Assembly: GCA_045534775.1 (NCBI GenBank)
Contig: JAZSKI010000025.1
Location: 1 to 19,078 of the forward strand
Source of the DNA: JAZOTK01 sp045534775
GTDB taxonomy: Bacteria; Bacillota; Clostridia; RUG12999
Direction: 5' to 3'
Length of the DNA stretch: 19,078 nt
The notes beneath the pieces were generated by a model. That model was given only the letters and a program-made list of their open reading frames with translations. It had not been told where the DNA came from and did not search any database. How positions within the stretch are numbered: the stretch's first letter is position 1; every line of letters begins with the position of its first letter. Made by a program: the position numbers and the translations under genes. Shown piece after piece: positions 1 through 6,421 of this stretch.

Positions 1-120
1 ATCAAAGATTCAGAACCTCACGTATACGACTTCGCTTGCATAGCTTCGGTTACCTGAATCAAAGATTCAGAACCTCACGTATACGACTTCGCTTCACCTT
101 CTTGTACTTCGAGGTGCTGA
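1..120. repeat. Two direct copies of an intergenic repeat with hairpins
   Basis: Bases 1-37 and 58-94 are identical (37 of 37), then diverge. The units are 57 and 63 bases long and both end in CTGA. The unit junction at 54-70 forms a perfect hairpin, CTGAATC-AAA-GATTCAG. Each copy contains the 8-base palindrome CGTATACG (21-28 and 78-85). The divergent tail of the second copy can form a short hairpin, CACCT (95-99) with AGGTG (112-116). The first copy starts exactly at the window edge, so the array probably continues to the left. Both copies read to a stop in the same frame and I see no start or ribosome binding site, so I treat it as non-coding. Family unknown; a dispersed intergenic repeat is an inference. 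Confidence 0.75.
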
Positions 121-165
121 AAATGAAAAAATAATCATAAAAAATCATATTTTTTTGCAAAATCA

Positions 166-194
166 TTGACTTTATTTCCGTTTTAGTGTACAAT
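166..194 (+). promoter_or_regulatory. Sigma-A promoter for the FHA-RDD / alaS unit
   Basis: TTGACT at 166-171 and TACAAT at 189-194 are separated by 17 bases. Transcription would start near base 201. This rules out a GTG codon at 200 as the start of the next gene, since it would lie at or before the transcript 5' end. The whole leader is about 35 bases, so there is no room for a T-box or riboswitch. Confidence 0.8.
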
Positions 195-235
195 ATAAGG
201 TGATGGATTTTATTTTGTCATATAGGAGGAAGGTT

Positions 236-1072
236 ATGTTATATTATTTAACCGTAGCAGTAAACGGACAAAGACAAAATTCGGTGCTTCTCAATGAACT
301 GCCGTCCTACAGCAGAGGCAGAATTACTATAGGTCGTGCGGATACCTGTGATGTGGTATTACCCTATGCGGAGGTATCACGAAATCACGCTGTTATTGAA
401 TTTTCCGGCAGTAGTATGGAAATTGTCGATACGGGAAGTCTCAACAAGCTTCGTGTCAGCGGTAAGGTAGTGGAAAGAGCAAGGCTTACCAATGGTATGA
501 AGGTTGTTATCGGCAGTCCTGAAAACAATATAATGCTTCAATTTAATACTGTTGATGAAATTGAAAAACCAAAAGAGGAAAGGCCAAAGGAACATATCCT
601 TGAAAAGAGGGACGAGCTACCCCGAAAGAGGCAAATACCGTCTGCCTACGGTAAATCCTGCGTAGGTGCGAGAATATTTGCTTTTCTGACAGACCTTACG
701 GTGTGTATGTTTATGGGTATAGGCTCGGCGATAATTATGCTCCTGCTTTTAAATCAGATTTTATCGGGAATTAAAGTTATTGTAATGTTTACAATTTTTA
801 TATCCCTGTTTATAATATGGTTATATTTCGCATTGGGGGATTCATCTGTTGCGAAAGGGACGATGGGTAAAATGGCTCTCGGACTATGGGTTATTGATAT
901 TAAATCAGGAGATAGAATTTCTTTTGGAAAAGCATCTAAGAGATTTTTTGCTAAAATTCTGTCAACCTTAATATTATTTATAGGATATTTCCCCATTTTC
1001 GGGAAAAAACAGACCTTGCACGATTATATTGCAGGTACGGCGGTTGTGAGAAACCCCCGTGCCGTTGAGTAA
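236..1072 (+). CDS. FHA domain - RDD membrane protein
   Basis: A 278-residue protein combining a phosphothreonine-recognition module with a membrane domain. The start is ATG at 236, preceded by AGGAGG at 224-229; an in-frame GTG at 200 is rejected because the promoter places the transcript start beside it. Residues about 25-100 form a forkhead-associated (FHA) domain with the expected GR (33-34), SRNH (48-51) and NG (86-87) motifs. Residues 104-140 are a charged linker rich in Lys, Glu and Pro. Residues about 141-272 form an RDD domain with R146, D153 and the terminal LHDYIAGT motif, with hydrophobic segments near 154-176, 180-200 and 240-256. FHA domains bind phosphorylated threonine, often set by Ser/Thr kinases of the PknB type; RDD proteins are poorly understood and some are linked to transport. 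It is the first gene of the unit with alaS, 34 bases upstream. The domain calls are solid; the cellular role is not known. Confidence 0.85.
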   Translation: MLYYLTVAVNGQRQNSVLLNELPSYSRGRITIGRADTCDVVLPYAEVSRNHAVIEFSGSSMEIVDTGSLNKLRVSGKVVERARLTNGMKVVIGSPENNIMLQFNTVDEIEKPKEERPKEHILEKRDELPRKRQIPSAYGKSCVGARIFAFLTDLTVCMFMGIGSAIIMLLLLNQILSGIKVIVMFTIFISLFIIWLYFALGDSSVAKGTMGKMALGLWVIDIKSGDRISFGKASKRFFAKILSTLILFIGYFPIFGKKQTLHDYIAGTAVVRNPRAVE

Positions 1073-1106
1073 TAATGACTACATATTTTGAAAGGATGAA
1101 TATATT

Positions 1107-3731
1107 TTGGAAAAGCTTGGACTTAATGAAATCAGAGAAAGATATTTGAAGTTTTTTGAATCAAAGGAGCATTTGCGTCTTAAAAGCTTCCCTCTTGTAC
1201 CGCAAGGGGATGCCAGCCTGCTTTTGATTAACGCCGGTATGGCACCGCTGAAGCCCTATTTTACGGGCAAACAGGTTCCGCCTAAAACAAGGGTTACAAC
1301 CTGCCAGAAATGTATCAGAACACCTGATATTGAAAGAGTAGGAAAAACAGCGCGTCACGGAACCTTCTTTGAAATGCTGGGTAACTTCTCCTTCGGTGAT
1401 TATTTCAAGCACGAGGCTACAAAATGGGCGTGGGAATTTATTACTCAGGAAATGAAAATGCCGATAGATAAGCTTTGGGTAACCATTTACGAGGACGATG
1501 ATGAGGCTGAACAAATCTGGATAAACGAAGTAGGCGTAGCTCCCGACAGAATAGTAAGAATGGGTAAAGAAGATAATTTCTGGGAAATAGGCACAGGTCC
1601 CTGCGGGCCCTGTTCCGAAATTTATTTTGACCGCGGCGAGGAAAACGGTTGCGGTAGCCCTGACTGTAAAATAGGCTGTGACTGTGACCGTTTCGTTGAG
1701 TTCTGGAACCTGGTATTTACCCAGTTTGATAAGGATGCCGATGGTAATTATAACAGACTTGCAAAGCCTAATATTGATACAGGTATGGGGCTTGAACGTC
1801 TGGCGGCAATTATGCAGGGCGTAGGCAACCTTTTTGAGGTTGATACCGTTCGTAATATTATGCTGAAAATCAGCGAAATTGCAGGCGTAAATTACAAAGA
1901 AAATGAAAAAACCGATGTATCCTTGCGTGTTATTACCGACCATATCAGAAGTACGGTATTTTTGATTTCTGACGGAGTTTTACCTTCCAATGAAGGCAGA
2001 GGCTATGTGCTTCGCCGTCTGCTCCGCCGTGCGGCACGTCACGGTAAATTAATAGGTATTAAAGAAAATTTCCTTTATATAGCAGCAGAAACCGTTATAG
2101 CCGAATCCTGTTCCGCTTATCCTGAGCTTCGTGAAAAGGCTGATTATATTAAAACGGTTATAGCTCAGGAAGAGGAACGCTTTAATAAAACCATTGACAG
2201 CGGTCTTGAAATTCTGGAAAAGCTTATTGCAGGTCTTAAGGCTGAGAATAAAACCGTTTTGGGCGGCAGCGATGCCTTTAAGCTTTATGATACCTATGGC
2301 TTCCCCATTGACCTGACAATAGAAATTGCGGAAGAGAATAAAATGACCGTTGACGTAAGCGGCTTTGAAGCAGAAATGGAAGCACAGCGTAAAAAAGCGA
2401 GAGAAGGCAGAAACGTAGGCGAAGGCGCAGGCTGGGACGATGACGTTTTTGCAAGAATTAAAGGTGTTAAAACCGAATTCGCAGGCTATGACAACACAGA
2501 ATGTGAAGGTAAAATTGTCGCTATGGCAATGGATAATACCGAGGTTGACACCGCAAGCGAGGGCGACAGCATAGTTGTAGTTACCGATAAAACCGTATTT
2601 TACGGCGAAAGCGGCGGTCAGGTAGGCGATACCGGTGTTATTACAGCTTCTTCGGCAACCCTTGAGGTTACAGATACGAAAAAAGCGGCTGACGGCAAAT
2701 ATCTCCACCACGCAACGGTAACAGGCGGAGAAATTAAAACGGGTGATACGGTTACTCTTAAAATCAACACCGAAAGACGTGATGCTATACGCCGTAACCA
2801 CTCTACAACTCATCTTCTGCAAAAGGCTCTCCGCACAGTTTTGGGTGACCACGTTGAGCAGTCAGGCTCTTATGTAACGGCGGACAGACTGCGTTTTGAC
2901 TTCACTCACTTTGCGGCAATGACAGGCGAAGAACTGAAAAAGGTTGAAGAATTGGTGAATAAAGCTATTCTTGCATCATATAATATAGAAATATTTGAAA
3001 CAGATATTGATTCTGCAAAGAAATTGGGTGCAATGGCTCTCTTTGGAGAAAAATACGGCAGTACGGTACGTGTGGTAAAGATGGGTAACTATTCCGTAGA
3101 GCTTTGCGGCGGCTGTCATCTTACAAATACTGCAGGTGCAGGGCTTTTTAAGCTTATTTCCGAAAGCGGCGTTGCGGCGGGTGTAAGAAGAATAGAGGGC
3201 GTGACGGGTGCAGGCGTGCTGAAATATATCAGCGAAAAGGACTGCATAATTGAAAATACTGCGGCTGTTCTTAAGACCTCGCCTATGGATATTGCACAGA
3301 AAGCAGAAAGCGTAATGACCGAAATGAAGGAAATGGAAAGGGAGCTTTCGGCGGCAAAAGCCAAAATGGCAGGCAGTATAGCAGGTGACCTTTTAGACAG
3401 TGCAAAGACAGTAGGTGATATTAAGCTCATCTGTGCAAAAATAGAAGGTATGGATGCGGACGGGCTTCGCAAGCTGGGCGATAGCTTGAAGGAAAAGGAA
3501 CCAATGCTTCTGGCAGTTCTTGCAGGAGTTAAAGACGGGAAAGCGGTGCTGGTTGCAATGGCAACACCCGATGCCGTAAAAGCAGGCGTTCACGCCGGAA
3601 ATATTATCCGCGAGGTGGCAAAGGCAGCAGGCGGCGGCGGTGGCGGTAAACCCGATTCCGCACAGGCAGGAGCTAAAGATATTTCCCAAATTGATGAAGC
3701 TCTCGGTATAGTAGAAGGACTTTTAAAATAA
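1107..3731 (+). CDS. alaS: Alanyl-tRNA synthetase
   Basis: Cytoplasmic enzyme that charges tRNA-Ala with alanine and clears mischarged Ser or Gly. The 874 residues match the usual bacterial length. The start is TTG at 1107, which gives the typical N-terminus MEKLGLNEIRERYLKFF; the AAAGGA at 1091-1096 is a modest binding site 10 bases away. The class II catalytic core shows TARHGTFFEMLGNFSFGDYF (81-100), WEIGTGPCGPCSE (159-171) and DTGMGLERLA (224-233). A Cys-rich stretch, CGSPDCKIGCDCD (182-194), is common in the family. The editing domain has the zinc-binding HSTTH (565-569) and CGGCH (667-671). The C-terminal C-Ala domain carries the glycine run GGGGGG before the end. It lies 34 bases after the FHA-RDD gene with no terminator or visible promoter between, so the two are probably co-transcribed. 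Confidence 0.98.
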   Translation: MEKLGLNEIRERYLKFFESKEHLRLKSFPLVPQGDASLLLINAGMAPLKPYFTGKQVPPKTRVTTCQKCIRTPDIERVGKTARHGTFFEMLGNFSFGDYFKHEATKWAWEFITQEMKMPIDKLWVTIYEDDDEAEQIWINEVGVAPDRIVRMGKEDNFWEIGTGPCGPCSEIYFDRGEENGCGSPDCKIGCDCDRFVEFWNLVFTQFDKDADGNYNRLAKPNIDTGMGLERLAAIMQGVGNLFEVDTVRNIMLKISEIAGVNYKENEKTDVSLRVITDHIRSTVFLISDGVLPSNEGRGYVLRRLLRRAARHGKLIGIKENFLYIAAETVIAESCSAYPELREKADYIKTVIAQEEERFNKTIDSGLEILEKLIAGLKAENKTVLGGSDAFKLYDTYGFPIDLTIEIAEENKMTVDVSGFEAEMEAQRKKAREGRNVGEGAGWDDDVFARIKGVKTEFAGYDNTECEGKIVAMAMDNTEVDTASEGDSIVVVTDKTVFYGESGGQVGDTGVITASSATLEVTDTKKAADGKYLHHATVTGGEIKTGDTVTLKINTERRDAIRRNHSTTHLLQKALRTVLGDHVEQSGSYVTADRLRFDFTHFAAMTGEELKKVEELVNKAILASYNIEIFETDIDSAKKLGAMALFGEKYGSTVRVVKMGNYSVELCGGCHLTNTAGAGLFKLISESGVAAGVRRIEGVTGAGVLKYISEKDCIIENTAAVLKTSPMDIAQKAESVMTEMKEMERELSAAKAKMAGSIAGDLLDSAKTVGDIKLICAKIEGMDADGLRKLGDSLKEKEPMLLAVLAGVKDGKAVLVAMATPDAVKAGVHAGNIIREVAKAAGGGGGGKPDSAQAGAKDISQIDEALGIVEGLLK

Positions 3732-3756
3732 AAAATTGAAGAAAGGCAGGGATATT

Positions 3757-4101
3757 ATGGAGGATTGTATTTTTTGTAAAATTATTGCAGGCGAAATCCC
3801 GTCGGATAAGGTGTATGAGAATGAATATGTATATGCCTTTAACGATATTAATCCCGTAGCACCTGTTCACGTGCTTATTGTACCGAAAAATCATATTTCT
3901 TTTATTAATGAAATCAATGAGGAAAACAGCGGTGTAATGGCAAAAATCTATGAAGCGGCGGCGAAAATTGCCGAAGAACTCAACATTTCGTCAGAAGGCT
4001 ATCGCGTAGTTACCAACTGCGGCGAAGCGGCAGGACAGACAGTAAATCACATCCACTTCCACCTGTTAGGCGGAAGAGACTTGTCATGGCCTCCCGGTTG
4101 A
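3757..4101 (+). CDS. HIT-family nucleotide hydrolase (HINT-like)
   Basis: A 114-residue histidine-triad protein of the HINT/PKCI branch, which hydrolyses purine nucleoside phosphoramidates such as aminoacyl- or lysyl-AMP in the cytoplasm. The start is ATG at 3757 after AGGCAGG (3744-3750); an in-frame TTG at 3736 has no binding site and would add seven atypical residues. The triad HIHFHLL is at 98-104, with H100 and H102 in the active site. C4 and C7 in CIFC, together with later histidines, form the zinc site seen in many bacterial members. The C-terminus ends in SWPPG, normal for the family. It follows alaS by 25 bases, which fits co-transcription; hydrolysis of adenylates made by aminoacyl-tRNA synthetases would make the pairing sensible, but that link is inference. 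Confidence 0.95.
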   Translation: MEDCIFCKIIAGEIPSDKVYENEYVYAFNDINPVAPVHVLIVPKNHISFINEINEENSGVMAKIYEAAAKIAEELNISSEGYRVVTNCGEAAGQTVNHIHFHLLGGRDLSWPPG

Positions 4102-4112
4102 TAGAATAATTC

Positions 4113-4146
4113 AAGGAGCTACTGTGTCAAAATGGTAGCTCTTTTT
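4113..4146 (+). terminator. Intrinsic terminator or attenuator after the HIT gene
   Basis: GAGCTAC (4116-4122) pairs with GTAGCTC (4135-4141) around a 12-base loop and is followed by TTTTT (4142-4146). A G-T pair and A-T pairs can extend the stem outward. The next start codon lies only 20 bases past the T run, and no promoter fits in between. Confidence 0.75.
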
Positions 4147-4166
4147 ATAAGATTGGAGAGATTAAT

Positions 4167-5072
4167 ATGATATACACTTTAACGCTTAATCCTTCGTTGG
4201 ATTATATAATGGAAGTCCCTGAACTTAAAGAAGGTACGGTTAACAGAAGCACCAACGAGAAAATCCGGTTCGGAGGCAAAGGGATAAATGTTTCCGTTGT
4301 ATTAAAAAATCTGGACATTGAAAGCACAGCACTTGGATTTACAGGCGGATTCACGGGAGAGCATCTTGAAAACCTCCTTTATGTGATGGGTGTAAACTGC
4401 GATTTTATAAAAGCGGAGGAAGGGTTTACACGGATAAATGTCAAGCTGAAGGGGAAGGCGGAAACTGAGGTTAACGGCAGAGGACCTGAGCTTGATGAAA
4501 ATGCAAGGGCGAAGCTTTTTGAAAAGCTGAGCAAGCTGAAAAACGGCGATATTCTGGTGCTGGCAGGGTCAGCACACGGACTTATTTATAAAGAAATAAT
4601 GGAGTCCTTGAAGAATAAAAAAATAGATTTTGTGGTAGATGCTACGGGAGAGCTGCTTACAAGCACGCTGAAGCTGAGACCGCTTCTTATTAAACCTAAT
4701 AATTTTGAGCTGGAAGAAATTTTCGGCAAAAAGCTTTGCAGTATTGAAGAGATTACTGAATGTGCCAAAAAATTGCAGTATATGGGTGCGAGAAATGTGC
4801 TTGTATCTTTAGGTGCAGGCGGCGGCGTGCTTATATGCGAAACGGGGAAGGTGATAGTCTGCCCCGCCCCGGACGGTAAGGTGATAAACACAACGGGTGC
4901 AGGGGATTCGGCGGTAGCGGGATTCCTGTGTGCATATACTCAGGGAGCAGGTCTTGAGGAAACCCTGAAGCTTTCCGTAGCCGCCGGCAGTGCCACAGCC
5001 TTTTCGGCAACTCTTGCTACGGGTGAGGAAATAAGAAGAATATACGAACAGATGGAGTTAAATGAAAAATAA
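4167..5072 (+). CDS. fruK: 1-phosphofructokinase (PfkB family)
   Basis: A 301-residue PfkB-family sugar kinase that most likely converts fructose 1-phosphate to fructose 1,6-bisphosphate with ATP. ATG at 4167 follows GGAGAG at 4155-4160. The N-terminus MIYTLTLNPSLDYI and the block TRINVKLKG..ETEVNGRGPE are characteristic of the FruK/LacC branch. GGKGINVS at 36-43 is the substrate-site glycine motif. GAGDS at 244-248 holds the catalytic base D247 and the ATP anion hole. Tagatose-6-phosphate kinase (LacC) is the main alternative, but the N-terminal block resembles FruK more closely. No fructose PTS gene or DeoR-type regulator is adjacent, which is unusual for fruK. It may be expressed by readthrough of the hairpin at 4113-4146, as I see no promoter of its own. 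Confidence 0.88.
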   Translation: MIYTLTLNPSLDYIMEVPELKEGTVNRSTNEKIRFGGKGINVSVVLKNLDIESTALGFTGGFTGEHLENLLYVMGVNCDFIKAEEGFTRINVKLKGKAETEVNGRGPELDENARAKLFEKLSKLKNGDILVLAGSAHGLIYKEIMESLKNKKIDFVVDATGELLTSTLKLRPLLIKPNNFELEEIFGKKLCSIEEITECAKKLQYMGARNVLVSLGAGGGVLICETGKVIVCPAPDGKVINTTGAGDSAVAGFLCAYTQGAGLEETLKLSVAAGSATAFSATLATGEEIRRIYEQMELNEK

Positions 5073-5073
5073 C

Positions 5074-5115
5074 AAAAAACCGATTACAACCACTTTCGGA
5101 TGTAATCGGTTATTT
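5074..5115. terminator. Bidirectional terminator between fruK and rpsR
   Basis: An 11-base stem pairs 5078-5088 with 5101-5111 around a 12-base loop. Read on the minus strand it ends in a run of six T (5074-5079), a strong terminator for rpsF-ssb-rpsR. Read on the plus strand the following TATTTTCATT is a weaker T tract for fruK. The two operons converge here. Confidence 0.9.
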
Positions 5116-5127
5116 TCATTATTCTGA

Positions 5128-5385
5128 TTAGTCAGAAGAGAAAGGCAACAAAGCAATAATTCTTGCTCTTTTGATTGCTGTTGTCAACTGACGCTGATGT
5201 TTTGCACAGTTACCATTGATTCTTCTGGGAACTATCTTACCTCTCTCGGAAATATATTTTCTGAGTTTAGTAACATCTTTATAATCAATATGTTCAACTT
5301 TATCGGCACAGAATGCACAAACCTTTTTCTTTGCACGTCTGGGAGCACGGGCTGTGCCTTTATCCATTTTTTCTTTTTCAGCCAT
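5128..5385 (-). CDS. rpsR: 30S ribosomal protein S18
   Basis: An 85-residue small-subunit protein that binds the platform as a dimer with S6. The core HIDYKDVTKLRKYISERGKI and the tail TTAIKRARIIALLPF are diagnostic. It carries CAFC near residue 23 and CAKH near residue 60, so it is the zinc-ligand (C+) form of S18 rather than the cysteine-free form of Bacillus subtilis. ATG is at 5383-5385 on the minus strand, with AAGGAGG at 5394-5400. It is the last gene of the rpsF-ssb-rpsR operon, 36 bases after ssb, and is closed by the hairpin at 5074-5115. Confidence 0.98.
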   Translation of the reverse strand: MAEKEKMDKGTARAPRRAKKKVCAFCADKVEHIDYKDVTKLRKYISERGKIVPRRINGNCAKHQRQLTTAIKRARIIALLPFSSD

Positions 5386-5421
5386 GTCATAAACCTCCTT
5401 CTAAAATTTTAACTCTGTAAA

Positions 5422-5898
5422 TCAAAACGGTAAATCGTCATCATCTACGCCGCCGGAGAAGCCCTGAGGCATCGGGTCACCCATAGGCGGTTGCGGAACA
5501 TACGCATCTGAACGCCCGGGTTGCGGAACGTAAGCATCATAACCGGAATACGGGTCGAAAGCGGGAGCGTTGTTATCACGCTTTGCTTCGGCGAAATGCA
5601 CTTCATCAGCAACAACCTCTGTTGCATATCTTTTCATACCGTTTTGGTCATCCCAGCTTCTTGTCTGCAGTCTGCCGCAAACCGCAACAAGCTGTCCCTT
5701 ACGGAAAAATCTTGTTACAAAATCTGCACGCTGACCGAAAGCTACGATATTAATGAAATCTGTTTGTCTTTCCTCGCCCTGACGTGCGAAATCACGCTGA
5801 ACAGCAAGGGAGAAATTACAAACACTCATACCGGAAGGCAAAGCCTTAGGTTCCGGTTCATGAGTAAGTCTTCCCATTAAAATAACCTTGTTTAGCAT
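5422..5898 (-). CDS. ssb: Single-stranded DNA-binding protein
   Basis: A 158-residue SSB that coats single-stranded DNA in replication, repair and recombination. Residues 1 to about 105 form the OB fold, with typical MLNKVILMGRLTHEPE, TDFINIVAFG and FFRKGQLVAVCGRLQTRSW blocks. Residues 106-151 are a flexible Pro/Gly-rich linker containing an imperfect tandem repeat, DAYVPQP at 121-127 and 131-137. The acidic tip DDDDLPF (152-158) is the docking site for partner proteins. The start ATG at 5896-5898 is preceded by AAGGAGGG, which overlaps the rpsF stop codon. Placement between rpsF and rpsR is the classical arrangement, so this is probably the housekeeping copy. Confidence 0.98.
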   Translation of the reverse strand: MLNKVILMGRLTHEPEPKALPSGMSVCNFSLAVQRDFARQGEERQTDFINIVAFGQRADFVTRFFRKGQLVAVCGRLQTRSWDDQNGMKRYATEVVADEVHFAEAKRDNNAPAFDPYSGYDAYVPQPGRSDAYVPQPPMGDPMPQGFSGGVDDDDLPF

Positions 5899-5911
5899 AA
5901 ATACGCCCTCC

Positions 5912-6205
5912 TTAGTCTTTAAGGATTACTATTGAGCGAAGCACGCCTTCTGTAATCTTGTAAACTCTTTCAAGCTCAGCCGGGAAATCGGTTTTAGCAG
6001 TAAAGTTTATAAGCACGTAGTAGCCTTCTGTCTTGTAGTCAATCGCGTAAGCAAGTCTTCTCTTACCCCAAACATCAACATTGTCGATTTGGGCATTGCT
6101 TTCGATTAATGACTTGAATTTTTCAACAAGACCGTTGATAGCTTCTTCACCTATAGTTGCATCAAGTACAAATATAGTTTCGTATGCTCTTGTTATTTCA
6201 GCCAT
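5912..6205 (-). CDS. rpsF: 30S ribosomal protein S6
   Basis: A 97-residue small-subunit protein that partners S18 on the 16S rRNA platform. RAYETIFVLDATIGEEAINGL at the start and VDVWGKRRLAYAIDYKTEGYYVLINF in the middle are typical; these are given as recognisable blocks of the family. The start is ATG at 6203-6205, preceded by the very strong GAGGAGGTGA at 6211-6220. A longer in-frame extension up to 6268 is rejected because it would begin at the transcript start and lies upstream of that binding site. It is the first gene of rpsF-ssb-rpsR, under the promoter at 6273-6301. Confidence 0.97.
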   Translation of the reverse strand: MAEITRAYETIFVLDATIGEEAINGLVEKFKSLIESNAQIDNVDVWGKRRLAYAIDYKTEGYYVLINFTAKTDFPAELERVYKITEGVLRSIVILKD

Positions 6206-6230
6206 TATTTTCACCTCCTCATGGACTTTG

Positions 6231-6247
6231 GCACCGCTAAGCGGTGC
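6231..6247 (-). promoter_or_regulatory. Leader hairpin of rpsF, candidate S6:S18 autoregulatory site
   Basis: On the minus strand the rpsF leader holds GCACCGC-TTA-GCGGTGC, a perfect 7-base stem with a 3-base loop, about 10 bases upstream of the Shine-Dalgarno region. Flanking CTT and AAG can extend the stem past a small bulge. In many bacteria the S6:S18 complex binds a leader structure with a conserved CCG element to control this operon; a CACCG is present here. That it is this element is inference. The hairpin lies too far from the start codon to be a terminator and has no T tract after it. Confidence 0.5.
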
Positions 6248-6272
6248 AAGGATATTTTTGTATAACACATAT

Positions 6273-6301
6273 ATTATATACTAACTTGCAGGTTTTGTCA
6301 A
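6273..6301 (-). promoter_or_regulatory. Consensus sigma-A promoter for rpsF-ssb-rpsR
   Basis: On the minus strand TTGACA (6296-6301) and TATAAT (6273-6278) are perfect consensus hexamers with a 17-base spacer. The start point would be near 6266, giving a leader of about 60 bases. Its strength fits a ribosomal protein operon. Confidence 0.92.
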
Positions 6302-6361
6302 GTAAAAATTTCGTGTTTTTTTAAAAATATCAAAAAATATGAACTTATATTAAAATTTCTA

Positions 6362-6390
6362 TTGACATTTATAAGAAAAAACATTATAAT
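6362..6390 (+). promoter_or_regulatory. Consensus sigma-A promoter for trkA-trkH
   Basis: TTGACA (6362-6367) and TATAAT (6385-6390) are perfect hexamers with a 17-base spacer. The start point would be near 6397, leaving only about 25 bases of leader. The -35 boxes of this promoter and the divergent rpsF promoter are 60 bases apart across an AT-rich stretch with no other clear feature. Confidence 0.92.
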
Positions 6391-6421
6391 ATCCTTAGTA
6401 TATATAGCAGAGGGGACAGAT

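Noticed and set aside
1..120. CRISPR array
   Set aside because: Only two copies, with 20-26 base divergent tails rather than distinct spacers, hairpins spanning the unit junctions, and no cas genes in the window.
1073..1106. T-box leader before alaS
   Set aside because: Only 34 bases separate alaS from the upstream gene and the operon leader is about 35 bases; neither can hold a T-box.
1161..2852. Long open frames on the minus strand opposite alaS (about 260 and 267 codons)
   Set aside because: They have low-complexity, cysteine-rich translations typical of antisense shadows, no ribosome binding sites, and lie wholly inside the clear alaS gene.
6391..6421. Cyclic di-AMP (ydaO-type) riboswitch before trkA
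   Set aside because: Potassium transporters in Firmicutes can carry one, but the leader is only about 25 bases after a consensus promoter.
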